A DNA stretch of 64,000 bases from Onchocerca volvulus (taxonomy: Eukaryota > Nematoda > Chromadorea > Rhabditida > Onchocercidae), in the NCBI GenBank assembly GCA_000499405.2, contig HG738137.1:1240001-1304000 (forward strand), written 5' to 3'. Below the pieces are notes generated by a model. That model was given only the letters and a program-made list of their open reading frames with translations. It was not told where the DNA came from and did no database searches. Positions 28,701 to 41,900 of the stretch are shown here, one piece after another. The number at the start of each line of letters is the position of its first letter. Position 1 is the stretch's first letter. The position numbers were made by a program, and so were the translations under genes.

Positions 28701-31700
28701 CATAAATTTCAAGTAATTTTAAAAGCTTCTGTTTTTTTTTTTTTCAGGATTTAATAGAAGCGAATCTAGCAGTTGGTACAACATCAGCAGGGGGAGCTCA
28801 TAGTGTTTTATCATCGTGTGACGATCAAATAAATTCAACAAACGAGCAAGGAGAAGAAGCAACTGCTGGAGGATTACTTTCGGTGAGTCCTCGATTAACT
28901 GATCCGGCAGCCGAATCAACAGCATCATTTTCCGAACAGACCGAATTTGAATTACCGCCTCCAATGAGTGAATTGAGCAGTGCGATAGCTGATGCGGCTG
29001 CATCCAGAAACACATTAGTAAGTGTTTTTTTTTTTTCTTCTTTTTTTTTTCAGAAAAAAATTCAATTTTGGTTTTGTTTAATTCAGTTTCTTTGATTTAT
29101 TGCATTTCGGACTGCTTCATTTCTTTTTAGTTTAATCTATACTACTTTGCGACGGTATTTCTCATTCATTTCAATTTCATATGTTTTATTTTATTTTCTT
29201 TCCTTTCAATTCAATTTTTTATCCTTTCTTATTCATTTGAACATATTTAGTAACATATTTAGTTATCTGTATAATTATTGATTGATAAGAACATTATTGT
29301 ATAGATCAGAAATCTAATCACATTTTTGCATTTTTCTTTAGTAACTGGTTCAGAAAAAAAAGAATTTATTCAGTTTTAGATTAATTTATTATCTTCGTTT
29401 TTTTGAAATTTATATTTATCATTTTTATTATTTTCGTTAAAACTGTTTTCAAATAAACTTGCTATTTTTGTTAGCAGAAATCATTTATTCATTCGTGTGC
29501 TTTAATTTTATTCATGAAATAGTTCTTGACCATATAGTGCCATAAAATAGTTTTGTTCTTACTCACTTTACTATAATAATATTATTTTTAAAGTGAAGCA
29601 CCATATATTAATTAGCATATTTTCAAAATAATCTTATAAAAATTACGTAACAATATATACAAGGCATTTTCGCTTGCATTACTTTTAATGATTGTTTGAA
29701 ATTTTTATAATACTTTTATCTCTCTTGATTACCATTTTAGTAATTATCAAATGATCTGAACCGTATTATATTTCGATATATATTATCTCTTCCTCTTCCG
29801 CTTTTACTTTTTTCTCCAATTTGATTGATACATTTAAAATTTGAATAAAAAATAAAAAAAGTAATTGCTTATATATTTAGTTCTTTTATTTGTCGAAAAA
29901 TTTATGACTTTCGATAGGGGAGAGCATGTTTTATTGAACGATTTAATTATTAATTAGTAATTCCTTTTATTATTTGTAGTGAGATGATATTATGGTTTCA
30001 GTGTCGCTTAAATGTTAATAAATGAGAAAAGGAGAAATTACTAATTACTTGAAGTTGAATATTATGTGATAAGTTGAAGAGGGCATTAACAGGTTAATCA
30101 TTATCATTATCATTCTATTAACTGTCAACTAATTTTGTAATAAATGATTGATTATTGTAGACATTTTTTATTCGATCCAGATCCACGTAGATTTTATTTA
30201 CAGGCTTTTTTTTCTTTTCCTGAGCTAGACTATTTGATTTCAAATTTATTACAAATTTTTCTATTTCATTCAAAATATAAAACGAAGATAAAATGATAAC
30301 GAATGAACTGAACTTTTTTTAATTTTTAGTGAGGGTTTGAAGTTTTTCATTTCCTGCTTAATTTCCGACTTTTTAATTTTAACTTTTTTACTATACTTTT
30401 GTATTTGATTAGTTTTAGTTTGTGTTAAATTTATGAAAACTTTTCGTTCATCTGATATGTATATTTAAACGATAACTTGATGACATACTGATATATAGCA
30501 CAATTATGCGTAAATTTTTCGGAATTTGGCTCATGATACAAAAATCACTAAACTATTCTATTTTATTCTTCACTCATATTTTAAAAAATCAATGGTCTTG
30601 AAATCTAATATTTGAAATAAGCTGTTAGTATCATCATCCAGCTAAGCGGATTGGATATTGAATTGAAAGATAGATGTATGGAAATCAGTTATTATTCAGT
30701 TATCGATTACCAGTGATTTATATCTCTATAATGATTCATCCAGTGATCTTTTTCTTTCCTGCTAATAAATAACCTGATTCATTCATTTTAGGCTCATGTT
30801 TTATAGTGGCAGTGAGGGACATGGAGAGAATATCTGAAGATTTGAATGCTTCATATAGCAGTATGGAAATTTTTTATTTTTAGCAGAAGGAGGAAATTAT
30901 CGAAGGAAGTTAATTAAATAGCCAGAAAATAAGCAGCATGTGAGAGAAGAAGGAAAAGGAGAGGAAGATAAATGAAAGTTTAAATAGGGATAAATTGAAG
31001 TGACGATAATGGAATGCGCGAGATTGCATAAATTGCTGTCTGCAGTAATGTAATTTTGACGTTTCGACGTAAGCATATTATCATTATATTTTCAATGAAG
31101 TGAGAAATGGGTGCGAGATGAAAAATTTGTGTATTGAGGAGAATGGTGAACTTATGTGTTTGTAGAAATATTGCGAAGAAATTTGGAAACAAGATTAACT
31201 GCTCATTCAGGCCTTCCTATCGGTGATAAGAAGTCAAACTGATTGAATGATAGGAAGGCAAAAAAGGAGGAAGGACAGATAAAATTCTAAGAGAAGGATG
31301 CTGAAGGTACCATCTCTACATACAGATAAAGCATAAATATGAAATTATGGAATCGAATTATTCAGTGGTGGATAGGTGGAAGTTAGGGCCATCGAATTTT
31401 AGAGTAAGCAGATGAGCAAAAGAATATACCCACGAGAAGGAAAGAGTTAGAATGAAAATGTTCTACTTCTTATGCAAAACTGATTATTACTAATTCGCTC
31501 CAACTAAACATTATTGCTTTTCGGTTTGGAAGCTTTTGCTATTGCAAAAACAATGAATTGCTTGACATATATACATTCAATTTACATTTGACAAAAATGG
31601 AAAAATCATTTTTACTAACTTTTTTCCGTAATATTCTTATATGATTATACTTTTTTTTTATTTTCTTTCTTAATTATATTTTAGGAAATTTGATGTAATT

Positions 31701-32913
31701 TTTATTCCTTCATAATATATATATATATCGAGAACAATTTGTGAAATTATGACTTAAAATCTTAAAAGATATAAGAAATAGCAAGCAACATCCGTATAAT
31801 AAGATGTCACGTTAAAAATGGAACTTAAATAATAATGACTAAAATTTAGTTTTTTTTTTTTTTTTCAATAATTAGAAATTGTTGTTTGAGAAAAAAAAAA
31901 AAAAAAACGAAAAACTTTTTTTTCAATCCATGCAAAGTTCTAGGTAATTTGGCAGGAAAATATAAGTAATTTGTAATATATTATTTTCATTTATTAATTA
32001 TTGCACGACGCTAAGTTATTAATTATTTGATTCAGAAGCATTAAATAAAATCGAATAGGTTCATTAGTAACATCCTGAGAATTATCCGGAAATTTCCGTA
32101 GGTATTCGTGTTCGGTCTGTATGAATATTCAAATCGATTTGCAGAGGAAGGAAACTTTAGAATTAAAAGTATTGTTTTTTTTTTTCTGTAATCTTCTAAA
32201 GAAATCAACTTTTACGTTTCTTTGAATGATTGTTATATAACAAGATATCGTTTAAGGAAAAAAGAGGAAAAAGAGGTAAAAGTAGAAAATTAAAATGCTC
32301 TCTGAATTATCTTAATTCTAGCAATTATAGTATTATTATGTCTCTAAATATTTATAGCTTTAATGTTTCTTTTTACCTTTTAAAATATTCATGCAATATA
32401 TTTCACACTTTTGATCTTTAATCAAATGATACATGTAGATGATGCTATTAGCTAGCTAGCTCTAGGTAAAGTAAACAAGGGGGATGAGATGAGGAAATCA
32501 AAATTGCAGTTATATAGTAGTTGTTGTGTTTATTATCTACAAATTATCAATTTTTTTCTCCTCTCTTTCCCTCTCTTTTTTCTTAATTTATTGCATTCTA
32601 TGAAATTTTTTCCGCAAAAAGTAATCATTATAAAAGGAAGAGAAGAAAGGGTAAGAAATGAAATTGAACAGTTGTTTGTTGCTTGGGGAAATAGTGATAA
32701 CGTCGAGATAAGAAGAAATAAATAGAAAGATTTCTTGATATTGATTTCATTCATCTTCTATTTATCTCTCTTTCCTCTTTTTTCTGATGTTTTTTGTTTC
32801 TTTCACTCTCTTTCCCTTTCTCTCTTTCCTATCTTTTTTCATCAATGAATTTGAGATGAAATAAAATATAAGAGAAAAAATTAGCTTTTTTCATTGCTGA
32901 AAATTTTTACGAT

Positions 32914-32948
<35 letters not shown>

Positions 32949-35900
32949 TTGTTTTTTTTTTTTTTTTTTTTCATTTTTAATAGTATATTGTTATTCCAAT
33001 CTATGGAAGAAAGCAGTAAAGAAAAGAATCGCATTAATATTTTTATCTTTGTTTTGCATAATTTCAAAACGAAAAAAAATTCGTCTGAAGTTGGTAAAAC
33101 AAAAGCGAAAGTCGCAAAAGAAAATTTACATGTAATTTATTGCTTTGGAATTCTTTACTCAATCTTTTGAGAGGATTTATTAAAAAAATATTGAAAGGTT
33201 TCATTTTTCTAGTTCTTGTAAGTTTTGAGGTTTTTTCTTTTATTTTTATACTTCTTTAATCATAGACAGTATATTTGCGAATGCAGTTATTTAATATATT
33301 TAAAGTAATTAGTACAGTTAGCTGTGATGAAATGTGAGTCGGCATGTATATTTCACCACCTGTAAAGATCATAATGATATTATTTTAAAATAGTCACTTT
33401 GGAGTATTTTTTTTTAAGATTTGCTTAAATTTTAGCATTGTTAGTTGATTTTAAACGTTGAACATTACAGATGGAAGAAGAACACGCAAGTGATGTATTA
33501 GCTGTTTGCGCTGATGCAACGAAAGATCAAAATGGTGCTTCAGAAAAGGAAGAAAAAAATTCTCAGGATATTGCAAGGCAGAAGCGACAGTCCGTTTTTT
33601 TTTCTCCTTTTTTTTCTGTTGAAGTCTATTTAACTTTTAGTTTTTATAGTATAATAGTCATGACTTTGAGTAGAAAAATTAACTTTTTGTAACTTAAAAT
33701 TTTCATGATGATTTAATTAGTATCATTGCTATAGTTTGACTAATAGTTATCATTAATAATAACTGTGATTGGCTAAATATTGGAAGAATAACTGTTGTGA
33801 ATTTAAATGTGAATTTAAATTTTACGGTTATGATTAGTTTTAGTGGTTTATTATCATAAAATAGGATTATGATTCAAATCTTGGTTCACGCTCTTAAAAA
33901 CTCATATTTCATTTTTAATTTCAGATATGTGTTAATGGAATTGGTCGACACGGAACGGGATTATGTGAAAGATTTGAGTTCAGTGGTAGATGGATATATG
34001 GCAAATTTGCAAACGATGGAATTGCCGGAGGATTTAGTTGGCAAAGATAAAATCATCTTTGCGAATATTGCTCAGATTCTTGATTTCCACAAAATGTAAT
34101 TTATTAATTTGTTTTATTTTTTGCTTATTTTTCATCCTACCAAGAAATCTTTTAGTGATATTATTTTATAGATATCAACATAAATGCTGTATTTTTTACC
34201 TTATTTTTTAAGGTTATTTTTAAAAGAAATTGAAAAGTGCCTTGAAGATTATGAAGCTGCGGGTAATGCCTTTGTTAAATACGTAAGTTATTACTTTGTG
34301 TTTTTTTTTTTTTTTTTTGTAAATGAATTTCCAGTATATTGAGATCTGCCTCATCATACTTGATGGGAATGCTTCATGTAATTATATTCATAACAAATAT
34401 AAAAATGTTATGAAAGATAAGAGATTCAGATACATTAATTTATCTTTCATAAGTTATTTGATCATTGTCCATTATACGTTTCAATTTTAAACCTGTTTGA
34501 TCTGAAAACTCTTCAATGGGCAATTTTTCAATGCTTCACTTAGTGTTTCTTCCATTTAATTAATTAGTGCTGGAATTATAATAATTATTCGGATTTATAT
34601 TCTAACAGCAAAATATACGGCAGAGTATTAGGGAATATAACTATTTATTAGACTGCATTAAAAATTCTTGGTAGATCGTTCCTACAATAAATCAGATAAC
34701 ATAAAGAATATGAAATTTATTGATTGTAACAGATTTCTTATTTCCTTGTAAATAGATAGATATGATGCATCGATACATGCTATCATTTGTTCGTCTTCAT
34801 GATGTAAAAATTGAGTCGAAACTAAAATCATTTGACTTGAATAGATATCTTTTTAATTCATAAATAATTGATTTATTGTAGGAACGAAGGCTGCATACAT
34901 ATTATGTGAAATATTGTCAGAACAAACCAAAATCGGACTTTCTAATGGCACAAGATGATTTTGAGCAGGTATCTTTATATATATGAAGCTTTTTTTTTTA
35001 TTCGATTTTGTTCATTCTTTCATTCATTTTTAAGTTTTATCTTGTCGGCCATCTTATTGTTTCATTATTTATTAAGCAACTGCATTATTTAATTTTTTCT
35101 CTTTTTTTCTTCACCAGAATTATTTCAAAAATATTAAGAAAAAAATATATATATATTCCATCTCTCGATACATTATACATAAAATCTCTTAAAATGCTCA
35201 CAGTATTAGTATTTTCTTAAGTTTACTCTGCGAATAGAAGAGTTTATCCTTGAATTTACCCTGTAAATCTTATTTTTTTTTTTGGTAAAATCGTTTGTGG
35301 TAGTATCTTTTCAGTCTGTGCGGAAAAAAAATTTCCATGCATTACCTAATTGTAATCACAGTTTGAAAATTATTTTCAATATGATTTGCATATCCCGGGG
35401 TTACTTTTTTACTTAATATACTATGCATTTATTTTATCTGCAAAAAATACATATTTTATTAACAAATGAAACTTTTTTTTGTTGCAGTTAAAAAAGTATT
35501 TAATTCGAAAATTGTAGTTTTTCGCTGAAACGAAGCAGAAATTGGGTCATAAGATAGCATTGTGTGATCTGTTAATCAAGCCAGTGCAACGTATAATGAA
35601 ATATCAGTTATTAATGAAGGATATTCTGAAATATACAGAAAGAGCAGGTGATCGAACAGATGTTCTGGAAAAAGCTCTTCAGGTTGTTTATTTGTGTGTT
35701 TGATTAACATTTATCCTTGAAATATTGTCATTTAGAAAGATTATATTTGATATAATTCAAATGTAGTTCTTTCATAATTAGTTTATAAATAATAATAATT
35801 TAACTCGAAGATTTTTTTTTCCTCTTTTACTTCAAAGCAATAGAAACATAAAATCAATAAGCGATTACATTTAGTCAGATACTGTAAAACTAGATCAATA

Positions 35901-38900
35901 TTACTCTAACGTGTAAGAATAACTATGACGAAACAAACCATGAATTTATTTTCTAGGTGATGCATGTAGTACCGAAAGCATGCGATGATATGATGCAGGT
36001 TGGCCGATTGCAAAATTTCGACGGGAATTTAAATGCTCAAGGAAAACTGATATATCAGGTTTAATCCACTGCTGCCTCACTATACAATAATTTAATGCAA
36101 AGCGATTCCGTTTAATAAATCTACTTATTTAGATCATAGAATATAATTTTTGCTTATATGATGTAATATGCATAGTGTGCTTAAATTTTGAAAAATTTTC
36201 TCAAAATTGAAAGAATTTCAGGGAACAGTAGCAATCTCAGATAATACTCCATCACAGCCTTTCAAGGGAAAAGATAGGCGAATATTTCTGTTTGAGCAGT
36301 CTGCAATCATTGCCGATTGTATTTTGCCGAAGAAAGAATTTGGCAATCCTACATACATTTTCAAAAGTCAAATTATGGTCAATAAGGTAAGTTTATTTCA
36401 ATTTTATATAAGAGTCTAAATTTTTTTTTGTCTTCCATATTATTAATTTTCAGTCTTACTCTTTAAATAAATAATTGTGCAAGATTTGTTATAAAATCAG
36501 ACAATTCTTCGATCCAAACTGAAAATTAAAAAAATTTACACAATGCTTTGTAACTGAAATTTAATTTCGCAAATCAGCAAAATGTTAAAAAATAAAATAA
36601 ATTCGCAATGTTTTGTAATCAAAAGCAGGAAACTGTTCACATAGATTGAAAAATTGATATTCATCTTTGTAAAATATGATATTCCTGTAAAGGCAAAATT
36701 CATTTTTCTCTTTTCAAAATAATGATGTCAACTTTTTTTTTCTCTCTCTCTGATTAGTTTATTATGATATTATTCCATCTAAATTGATAAAAATAATTAT
36801 TGATTGGCACATAGTGAGATAAGCAGTAAAAAGTGGGAAAATAAATGTCACACTGTGATGATAACATTTCATTCATTTCGCCTATGACAATGATGACATG
36901 ATAACATTTAACATTATGAAACACGAATTTAAACAATTTATTATTATATTGCAGTATAACGAATGTAAGGAAACTGATATCTGATGATATGATATCAATA
37001 TAGAAAGTAAAAGAGGGGACGATTTGGTAGTGTCCCAAATTTGTCAGATCTTATTTCTGCCTACTGCTTTTATGTCATCCAAGTTTAGGATTGGATTTTT
37101 TCATCTTATCGATGAAATCGACTATTTGTTTAGCATTTCATAGGAGCAGTCCAGTAGCCTCCTTCATTTATTATCTGTGCACCCTTTCTTTACAAAGCGA
37201 AAATGAGAATTTTCAAATATAGAAAATATAACATTTTAAAAAGTGATGATTTAATTATCAAAAAAGTTTGAAAAAAAGTCGGAGAGAAAAGGAAACATGA
37301 AAAACACAAATCATCACATAAATTTTTGTTTCCCTACAAAATGAAATACATTTAATTTTTAGTTGGAGGCAGTATGGTTTGAAATTGTTGATCGCAGCAG
37401 TTTCTGTTTCTCAATTTCTAAATTTTTATGTTTTTACTTTATTATAGCTTTCGTGGAAGAAAGATTTGTTTCGAAAAAATAACTTTTTAATTCCTAAGTT
37501 TCTAAAAAGATATTCATAAAATCTTTTGGAAATTTTATGAAACAGATACTGTCAATTATGTTTGTTCTTCATGACTTCTTGTTTCAATTAATATAAAAGT
37601 AAGTGAATGTAATGAGAAAGAATGATTTGATTGTACGATTCTTGTTTCAACTGAAGAAGAACGAGCAAAAAGAATTAATTATTTTCGTTTAGTTCTAAAT
37701 ACAGCAGGAGAATATCGATTTCAGTTTTAAAAAAAAAAGTGAATGATTTAAAACTTCAGATTATTAGTTTCGAATTTATAAATTACTGTGTTAATTATGT
37801 CTTATGTTACCAATTTTCCTGATTATACCGTTTTTCTCTTTTTTTTTTCTTTTTTTTTTTTTTTTTTTTTAGTCTAAAAAGTTAATTTTACATAATAATT
37901 CTGTGTGAAATAAGTCAATTTTAAACTATTCGAATTCTTTTTTTCCAAAAAGAACTTTCAAGAAAAATATTTTCAAATTTTTCTTTGATTTTGACAGCAA
38001 TTAATGTTTTCTCTATAATTGGATAGCATTTGTTTTGATTTATTAGAAATTTGTTCCTCCCGTTTTTTTTTTTTTTTTTACTCTAGTAAGATGAAAGAAT
38101 TTTATATTTTTCTTTTGATTTTAGATGATATTGGAAGCAGATGTTCCTGATGAACCATTACGCTTCATTCTGAAGAGTAATGATCCGGCACAACCGAATG
38201 CGTTCTTAGCGCAAGCTAATACGATGGAGGAAAAAGATCAGTGGATTTCAAAAATAAACAGTCAACTTGATCAACAGAAAACACTTTTAGCAGCTTTGGT
38301 AGATCCCAAACGTTATCAAAATCAACTTGCTGGAAATGTCAATTCATTGTCTTTGTAAGGTTTTTCTTCTGTCTCACCGATAAAATCACAGTTTCTCAAT
38401 ACTAATTCTGGTTGTCTTTTTTTCTTCTACAAACTTGATCGCAATAATGTTGAGTTCTCTGGTACTACAATTCAACTAAATAAAAATCAATTATTAGTTA
38501 ACTGTTTATTGACTGTTGACTGTTAAGGCAAAAAACCTGTAAGTTTACTATGAAACCAATTAATTAGCAGTTAATTTTTCAATTTTTTTAAAAGCAGTTT
38601 CAAATTAATGTTTCTTATATTATATATTGGTAGTAATTTTTTTTTGGCCCATTTTGAAATACTGATTGATATAATCTTTTGTCGTAGTTGTATACCATTT
38701 TATATAAAACGTGAAAATTTTAACCCTTATGAAGAATGAAAAGGAATATTTTTATTTTCGATGAACAATATATGTTTAGTAATTATATTCGTAATAATAC
38801 ATTTCGGTGCTTTAATTTTTCTGTGATTATTTTTCCCTGTTATTCTTATTTTTTCTCTCTTTTTTGCTAATTTTCGTTTTTTCTATGTGTTTATTTCCAA

Positions 38901-41900
38901 TTTCAGAGAAGAAACGGAAAAAAAGAAAACGATATTTCCGCGATTAACAGGTAAGAATAAAGAAAGCAGTTCATCAGGCGCTTCTTCATCTTTGGTGCAT
39001 CAGAATTCGGGTACTCAAGCAGTCTCATTAAAGAGTAATTCATCGACGAAATCATCGAAGTTGTTTGGTTTTGGGAAAAAATTGAACCCAGGAAATAATA
39101 ATAAGTCAGCAGCTGGACTGTTTCCAGCAGGTAAATCAAAATGAAAATGAAGTTGGTATCGAAAAGATCAAAGTGGAATGGAAAGTGAATGTTATAAATT
39201 ATCAAGATTATTATAATTGATTGATTTTATTACCATCCTATTTTTTAAACAAAAACTTTCCTTCAGTCATATTTCGAAAATTAATTTCATAGATTATTCA
39301 GTCTGCTTCTTGGATAATTCCAGCAAACTATCTGGATTATTCAGTTGATTTTCCGATCTGTTCAGTTAACTTTTTGGACTAGACCAATTAGCTAGTTTTT
39401 TTTTTTCTTTTTTTGCATTGTTGAAGCAGTTTTTTTTTTTGGGAGGGGATTACTGAATTGCTTTCTCGACAAATGAGTTTAGTTTTCCGGTTTTTTTTCT
39501 TCTCCTTGAGCATTAAAATTTGTTAAGAACTGTCATTCATTTCATTAGAAATAATTAATGCATAGTCTGAGAATTTTCAAGAAAAAATTCGGAAAGGATA
39601 ACTTTTCAATTAACGGAAGTGTCAAGGAATTTATGTTTGGAATGAGATGAGGAAGAAAATTTTTTTTCTTTTTTTTTTTTTTTTTTTTTTGAAATATAGA
39701 AAGTTTTGTTTAAAAATCACTTTCATGCATTGTTGGTGAAAAATTTTAGATTCAGTGATATAAAATAAAAGAATATAGATCAAAAATAAAATATTGTGAG
39801 CCCGTGCTTCTTAAGAGATTATATTAAGAACTGTAAAGGAAATTGAAATTTCAGACTGCATGAGGAAACTCCTCGAAACCTTTTCTTTGCGTTTTAATTT
39901 GGCAGCTCCTTTTTCATATTGATTACTGGTTTACTTATTTATGTCAATTTGTTCGCTATTTTTTGATTAAGTTCTCTTGTTATGCGGTATTTATTATAGA
40001 TAGCTACTATATATGAATAGATTTGGATGCAGCATTTGTTTCGAAATATAACAAAAAGTTCTGATATTGTATTAGAGAAAGAGTGAAAGATTTGAGAAAT
40101 ATTATTTGTTTGAAATTATTTATTGTTCGATTCAAATTTGCTTTTATATACATACATGTATAAATTGTTGAAGTCTATGTATATACATATATGATTTGAA
40201 TTATATGATACATCTAGCAGCAAAATCATTTCTTTTTTCTTTTTTTTTTTGTTTGTGTAAGAAGAATTGATCATTACGGTTTCAAGAATCTCGGATTCGA
40301 GTTTGCATCCAGAATTAGACGGTGTTTTCTCTTCTTTTTTATATTCATTTGCTTCCTTTCTTTATCTTATCATCATTTCATTCAAATTAATGCTATTTCA
40401 ATTTATAAACTTTTCTCACTTTCAACAATTTCGACAATTTTTATAGAACTCTTTTAATGCATTTGTTATCTTCTTTTTTCTCATCTATTTTCTTCCAGTT
40501 AATTTTTTTTTTTTTAATTTGTATTCCTAACACCAATTTTTTCCTTTTTTTTTCTTTCAGTTTTGTTCAATATAAAGAAAAAAAGGAAAAAGGTTCTGTA
40601 CATATTATATTATAATTATTAATTGTTTTAAACATTTTTTGTGCATTTTTACTCCATATTCCACTTTTTTCTTTTTTTTTTTTTTGACAAATGAGCTTAT
40701 ATATTATTTTAAAAATTTTGCTGCTATCAAGTATTCCTCTAATTTTGAGATGAGAAAAAAAAGGGAAAAGAAATCAAAAGTTTTCTAAATATTATTAGTA
40801 TCAGTGAATTTTTCCTTCGCGATATTTTTTTTTTATTTTATTGCTTAAAGTATCGAATTTTTTGATTATTTTGAAGATTTTTTATAAGAATAAATAGTTG
40901 TCAAAATCCTTATCAAGAAAAAAATTGCAAACTTTTTGCGAACCTTTCTCTTTTTTCTCCTTTGTCATTTATCAAAATTGCAACAATTCACACATTATTT
41001 GTCTGATAAATGTGGCTTATTTTAAAACAAAATTTGTGCAGATATTGATATCTATTTGCCTTTTTTTGTTTTCCTTTCAAATTAGGCTCCCATATTCAGT
41101 ATAACTATGAAAAGGAACGATTCATTCGTTTTTAATTTCATTCATTTCATATATCGTTCGTTGATGCTTGTGTACTTTGTTGAAGTATATAAAATATTAA
41201 TTATGTGGTCAGAGGTCATTTTGAGAGAAAAAAAAATGAAAAAAGCAAAACGTGAAGAGAAATATGACAGTATATTAAAGTATTACAATTCTCATTCAAT
41301 CCTTTATTCATCTCTGTACAACAATTTTTTTTTTGTCTCAGTTATTCATTGTTAAATTATTGTTTTGGTGATTCATTTATTATTATTGATTGATAGATTG
41401 CATGTAGTTTTTTTTTTTTTTTTTTCATTGGTAATCATTGCAAATTTTCAAACCTTCAGAAAAAAGACGTTTGCTTATCAATACTTTAAAGGCGATAGGG
41501 GAAATCTTTTTTACCCATATATTATCAGGTACCTGGTTTCTTCTTTTTTTTTTTTTTTTAGATTTCTGAGCTCATTTCTGTATTCTTTCTTCCTCATCGC
41601 TTGCATCCCCTCTTTTCCTTTCCCATTCTTAACTTGCTGGGCTTTTTAAATTTGAATTTGGAAAAAGTTAATTGGCAATATCGTTCAAGTATTTTTTTTC
41701 TTTGATCTCTGCTTTTTTTTTTCTTGTATTTTTTTGGAATTTAAATATTTGCAACCATAATAAATATTGCTTCTGAATACCCAGAAATTGTTTTCCAACC
41801 ACATGAATAAATTACCGTAATTGGGATGTGACAGGAATTTGCATTTCACAATATTTATTAGACATGAAATAAATTCAGTTTTCGGTGTCGCTCTGTATAA

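Noticed and set aside
28719..29015. Minus-strand open frames of 98 and 62 codons
   Set aside because: They are antisense shadows of the well-supported linker exon 28748-29017.
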